A DNA stretch of 37,286 nucleotides from a virus. The stretch lies in the IMG/VR virus record IMGVR_UViG_3300008110_000167, positions 1 to 37,286 of that record; one strand, given 5' to 3'. The position numbers and the translations under genes were made by a program. Positions within the stretch are counted from its first letter, which is position 1; each line of letters opens with the position of its first letter. A model generated the notes under the pieces. It made no database searches. It was not told where the DNA came from and saw only the letters and a list, made by a program, of their open reading frames with translations. Positions 36,700 through 37,286 of this stretch are shown here, piece after piece.

Positions 36700-36880
36700 C
36701 TATTACCTTCCTCAAATGGGATAACTCTGCCAAACACTCAGCCAGCAGGTTAGCCGACCTAGCCTGTTGCCTACGCAACTCCATAAGCAGTTCAGCATGG
36801 TTCATACGGCGAACACTGTGCCAGTAATCCTCGGCCTCCATGTCCACATAGTCTTCATGCAATTCGATAACATTAGTCAT
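36659..36880 (-). CDS. Hypothetical acidic coiled-coil protein, 73 aa
   Basis: Acidic N-terminus (TNVIELHEDYVDMEAEDYWHSVRRM) and a long helix LMELRRQQARSANLLAECLAEL that may form a coiled coil. The overlap with the following gene is 41 bases, the overlap with the gene before is 4 bases (ATGA). No family recognised. Confidence 0.6.
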   Translation of the reverse strand: MTNVIELHEDYVDMEAEDYWHSVRRMNHAELLMELRRQQARSANLLAECLAELSHLRKVIDGEAYDIRGTLSR

Positions 36881-37092
36881 TCCATCCTCCAGACCCTGAC
36901 TCCACCACCCTCTTTCCTAGCCACATACTTCCTCCCCAACCGCTTACCAGCCCTCCAGTTGGCATTCAACACAACCTGCATCCCAACACCCTCTATGTAA
37001 AAACTGTCACCTACAGACATGTCCTCAAAAGGATACTTTCTCATCACCCTAACATCCGGCATCTTAATACCACTCTCAATACTAATAGACAT
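36877..37092 (-). CDS. Conserved small phage protein with VGDSF and GGVRVWR motifs, 71 aa
   Basis: The ATG at 37092 is preferred, with AGAGGGA upstream; a longer frame up to 37167 would run through the terminator hairpin. The product contains RKYPFEDMSVGDSFYIEG (about 18-35), then NANWRAGKRLGRKYVARKE and GGGVRVWRME at the end. This Y-P-F--M-VGDSF ... R-G-KF--R-----GVRVWR pattern defines a common family of small phage proteins of unknown function (DUF7303-like). First gene of the leftward arm. Confidence 0.72.
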   Translation of the reverse strand: MSISIESGIKMPDVRVMRKYPFEDMSVGDSFYIEGVGMQVVLNANWRAGKRLGRKYVARKEGGGVRVWRME

Positions 37093-37129
37093 ATATCCCT
37101 CTCTATACATCACATCTCTACTGATAATC

Positions 37130-37159
37130 ACTATATCCCAAAAAAAAGCCCCCTGTAAA
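37130..37159 (-). promoter_or_regulatory. Candidate promoter of the leftward arm
   Basis: On the leftward strand TTTACA (37154-37159) and TATAGT (37130-37135) are 18 bp apart, each 5 of 6 to consensus. Predicted start near 37122, about 30 bases before the first ATG. The -35 is the loop of the terminator hairpin at 37148-37165. Confidence 0.42.
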
Positions 37160-37165
37160 GGGGGC
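37140..37165 (-). terminator. Intrinsic terminator at the head of the leftward arm
   Basis: On the leftward strand GCCCCC (37160-37165), a 6-base loop TTTACA and GGGGGC (37148-37153) are followed by eight T (37140-37147): a textbook intrinsic terminator. It stops leftward transcripts entering from the right, 48 bases before the first late gene. Confidence 0.82.
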
Positions 37166-37286
37166 AAACGCCGATGGCTTTTCGACGCACTTCACGCAAA
37201 GAAGAGACTACAGCATACACCAAAAACATGATTTTTCTTTGGGGCGGGAGCTGAATGGGGCACGCTCACGTCGGGGTCAAGTCCCC
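37166..37286. other. Right-end 121 bases without a recognisable gene
   Basis: No convincing gene. A leftward 33-codon frame (ATG near 37232) ends inside the terminator and looks like chance. The last bases, GGGGTCAAGTCCCC, can form a 4-bp hairpin. GGGGCGGGAGCTG near 37240 resembles GGGGCGAAAGCTG at 9651-9663 (11 of 13 bases). The sequence stops here, so nothing more can be said. Confidence 0.4.

Noticed and set aside
36877-37167. Longer 96-aa version of the first late gene
   Set aside because: It would pass through a strong leftward terminator; the ATG at 37092 has a good ribosome-binding site and keeps the family motifs.
37236-37286. Possible tRNA or tRNA-like RNA at the right end (GAGCTGAATGG and GGGGTCAAGTCCCC)
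   Set aside because: The T-arm-like part has a 6-base loop without TTC, no acceptor-anticodon arrangement fits, and the sequence ends.
1-37286. Temperate lifestyle
   Set aside because: No integrase, excisionase, attachment-site-like repeat or CI-like repressor found; one small HTH protein alone is not enough.
1-37286. CRISPR array, insertion sequence or retron
   Set aside because: No regularly spaced repeats, transposase or reverse transcriptase seen on either strand.

Overview
The window looks like most or all of the genome of a tailed, probably short-tailed (podovirus-like), double-stranded DNA phage of a Gram-negative bacterium. The evidence is a continuous run of phage genes with a large terminase, portal, scaffold, HK97-like capsid, tail hub, fibre-like proteins, holin and GH19 endolysin, with no host housekeeping genes. 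I see no tRNA, CRISPR array, insertion sequence, integrase, DNA or RNA polymerase, primase or helicase. There is no tape-measure-like giant gene; four large proteins rich in Ala, Gln or Pro sit where short-tailed phages keep internal (ejection) proteins. The host cannot be named from sequence alone; canonical TTATCCACA DnaA boxes and a GH19 lysin fit a proteobacterium.

Layout. Bases 1-9641 are a rightward early/accessory arm. It opens with an AT-rich control region (a perfect 20-bp palindrome and a sigma70-type promoter). Small genes follow, several preceded by the same GGGGATTAGA leader and followed by a hairpin, with an ArdC antirestriction protein among them. A gene-free stretch at about 2540-2838 carries three helically phased DnaA boxes and is the best origin candidate. 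A tightly overlapping operon comes next: a Cys-rich small protein, an exported protein, two paralogous accessory proteins, a YqaJ-type exonuclease, a RecT-like annealing protein and a small protein with an SSB-like tip. Then a conserved PD-(D/E)XK-like gene is hemmed in by two HNH homing-type endonuclease genes, and the arm ends with a winged-helix protein, a glycosyltransferase, an HTH protein and a tiny membrane protein. The two arms converge on a long hairpin at 9651-9716.

Bases 9715-37092 are a leftward late arm, read from right to left: three small genes, a methyltransferase and a DUF5672-type glycosyltransferase, terminase, two small genes, portal, scaffold-like proteins, capsid, minor head proteins, connector, tail hub, repeat fibre, three paralogous glycine-rich proteins, small proteins, four large internal-type proteins, many very small basic proteins, membrane proteins, holin, GH19 endolysin and two small basic proteins. 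An intrinsic terminator at 37140-37165, overlapped by a possible promoter, precedes the whole arm. A second terminator lies inside it, just before the scaffold and capsid genes.

The most unusual observation is at 7875-8362. The last 16 codons of the PD-(D/E)XK-like gene are duplicated in frame at the end of the downstream HNH gene, conserved as protein but differing at nearly every synonymous position, as if a homing gene inserted there and re-supplied a recoded 3' end. Other points: a likely AUU start codon at 12118, the DnaA-box origin, the SSB-like tip next to RecT, and the triplicated glycine-rich tip proteins.
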